Under the pieces are notes generated by a model, which worked only from the letters and a program-made list of their open reading frames with translations, was not told the origin of the DNA and did not search any database. Made by a program: the position numbers and the translations under genes. From contig NZ_BLWI01000004.1 of assembly GCF_013282155.1 (NCBI RefSeq), positions 1 to 64,000 on the forward strand: DNA of 64,000 nt. Reading direction: 5' to 3'. Below are positions 62,798 to 64,000 of this stretch, in pieces; positions within the stretch are counted from its first letter, which is position 1; every line of letters begins with the position of its first letter. This DNA is from Sulfitobacter sp. HGT1 (lineage in GTDB: Bacteria; Pseudomonadota; Alphaproteobacteria; Rhodobacterales; Rhodobacteraceae).

Positions 62798-64000
62798 CTA
62801 CATCCCCGGCAACCAAAGTGCGATTTGCGGGAACAGGATCAGCAGCGCCACCAACAGCATCGAACACCCCATATACGGGAAGGCCGACAGGTAGATCTCG
62901 CGCATGGTGGTGTCTTTGGGGGCGACCCCCTTCATCACGAATAACAGCAATCCGAAGGGCGGCGTGGTAAAGCTGATTTCCAGTGCCAGCAGGATGATCA
63001 ACCCGAACCAGATCGGATCAAACCCAAGGGTCGCCGCCAGAGGAAAGAAGATCGGCACGGTCAGCAACATCATCGAGATTTGTTCCATGAACATGCCCAG
63101 CAACAGCAAGACGCCGAACATCACCAGCAGCATCGCGATCGGTGCCAGATCAAACGACGTCGCCCAGCGGATCAACCCCGACGACGCCCCCGAGAACGCC
63201 AGCAACTGGCTGAACGTGGCAGAGCCGAACACGATCAGATAGGCCATCAATGTCACGCGCAGCGCGCCGATCACCGATTTCTTCATGGCCTCCCACGTCA
63301 GGCACCTAAACAGTACCGCCAGGATCAAGACGCCAAGCGCCCCGAATGCAGCCGCCTCGGACGGGGTGATCAATCCGCCGACCATGCCGATCACGATCAG
63401 CACCATGACCGATAGCATTGGCATCACATCCCCGAACAGCAGGCGCATCTTCTGGCCCCAGCTCAGGGTTTCCACGTCATAGGCGGGTGCCGCAGACGGG
63501 TCGATCTTGGTCTGGATATAAATCGTCGCGATATAAAAGCTGGCCAGGATCAGGCCGGGGATGATCCCCGCAATCAGAAGCGCCCCGACATCAATCCGCG
63601 CCAGCGTCGCCAGTAGAACGGCCAAGGCCGAGGGCGGGATGATAATCGCCAAACCACCGGTGCCAAGAATCGGACCGATGGACATGTGTTTCTTGTAGCC
63701 GCGGGTTGTCATCTCGGGGACCATCAGGCTGCCCAGCAGTGCCGTTGACCCCATGGATGACCCCGACAATGTCGAAAACGCGGTGCCGCCCAAGACAGTG
63801 ACATAAGACAAGCGCCCCGGCAATTTGCCCAACAACCGGTCAATCGCGTTGAACATCCGCGCGCCAAGGCCGGTGTGAAAGAAGATTTCGCCCATCAGCA
63901 AGAACAACGGGATCGGGACCAACGCAAAATTCGTCAACCCGCCAAAACCGTTGTTCAGCAGCAAGGTGATGCCCTTGGCACCGCCCATGAAAAACCACGC
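62798..64000 (-). CDS. TRAP transporter large permease (DctM), truncated at the window edge
   Basis: At least 400 residues of a DctM-type membrane protein, continuing past position 64000 with no stop. Hydrophobic helices and family segments such as LVPIPLFLLMGEIFFHTGLG, STLSGSSMGSTALLGSLMVPEM and PPSALAVLLATLARIDVGALL are clear. The in-frame Met at 63988 is internal, since Ala-Trp-Phe-Phe precede it in frame; about 30-50 N-terminal residues lie outside. It is part of a sodium- or proton-driven carboxylate importer, probably with DctQ and DctP genes beyond the edge. Confidence 0.9.
   Translation of the reverse strand, partial: AWFFMGGAKGITLLLNNGFGGLTNFALVPIPLFLLMGEIFFHTGLGARMFNAIDRLLGKLPGRLSYVTVLGGTAFSTLSGSSMGSTALLGSLMVPEMTTRGYKKHMSIGPILGTGGLAIIIPPSALAVLLATLARIDVGALLIAGIIPGLILASFYIATIYIQTKIDPSAAPAYDVETLSWGQKMRLLFGDVMPMLSVMVLIVIGMVGGLITPSEAAAFGALGVLILAVLFRCLTWEAMKKSVIGALRVTLMAYLIVFGSATFSQLLAFSGASSGLIRWATSFDLAPIAMLLVMFGVLLLLGMFMEQISMMLLTVPIFFPLAATLGFDPIWFGLIILLALEISFTTPPFGLLLFVMKGVAPKDTTMREIYLSAFPYMGCSMLLVALLILFPQIALWLPGM

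Noticed and set aside
1..64000. Mobile elements, CRISPR arrays, tRNA or rRNA genes
   Set aside because: No transposase or integrase motifs, no regularly spaced repeats, and no tRNA-like cloverleaf in the few gaps long enough to hold one.

Overview
The window reads as a chromosomal stretch of an alphaproteobacterium, most likely of the Roseobacter/Rhodobacteraceae group. This is inferred from the gene families and gene orders: an Anbu-type protease operon, glycerate 2-kinase, several Liv-type and TRAP uptake systems, and many acyl-CoA enzymes. Genes are densely packed and often overlap by 1-8 bases. I saw no tRNA, rRNA, CRISPR array, insertion sequence or phage gene.

Layout. (1) 1-3264, minus strand: an operon of circularly permuted ATP-grasp protein, alpha-E protein, transglutaminase, and the first eight codons of a proteasome-type (Anbu) protease at the window edge. 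(2) 3423-6300: a gamma-glutamyltransferase-like hydrolase and glycerate 2-kinase. (3) 6354-11432: a phosphorelay island with a CHASE/PAS hybrid histidine kinase, a single-domain response regulator, a lone HPt protein, and a regulator with a degenerate GGDEF-like domain. (4) 11594-14428: aldose 1-epimerase, then a MarR regulator and a Bcr/CflA-type efflux pump. (5) 14505-24912: a fatty-acid/acyl-CoA catabolic block with MaoC hydratase, two MDR-family reductases, paired acyl-CoA dehydrogenases, two SDRs, thiolase, a histidine phosphatase, an ACAD10-type phosphotransferase and an IclR regulator. (6) 25391-35650: a complete branched-chain-amino-acid-type ABC importer, followed by a serine hydrolase, acetoacetate-CoA ligase, TesB thioesterase and an amidohydrolase. 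(7) 35672-43513, minus strand: VOC protein, two SDRs, an ACAD10/11-like dehydrogenase, enoyl-CoA hydratase, 3-hydroxyacyl-CoA dehydrogenase, acyl-CoA ligase and a DUF3237 protein. (8) 43648-47079: MarR regulator, an orphan TRAP binding protein, enoyl-CoA hydratase and an amidohydrolase.

(9) 47086-62709 is the most distinctive part. An enamidase-like amidohydrolase is divergent from an operon encoding a ferredoxin-NADP-reductase-type flavoprotein, the FAD subunit and the fused 2Fe-2S/molybdopterin subunit of a xanthine-dehydrogenase-family hydroxylase, a 6-hydroxynicotinate-reductase-like Fe-S protein, an ApbE-like UPF0280 protein, and two tandem AA_synth (DUF1185) paralogues. Next come a MarR regulator, a Rieske ring oxygenase and a second Liv-type ABC importer with fused permeases. 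Together these look like uptake, hydroxylation, reductive dearomatisation and hydrolytic opening of a nitrogen heterocycle, related to but not identical with the nicotinate pathway of Eubacterium barkeri. The substrate is not known from sequence. (10) 62798-64000: a TRAP large permease truncated by the window edge.
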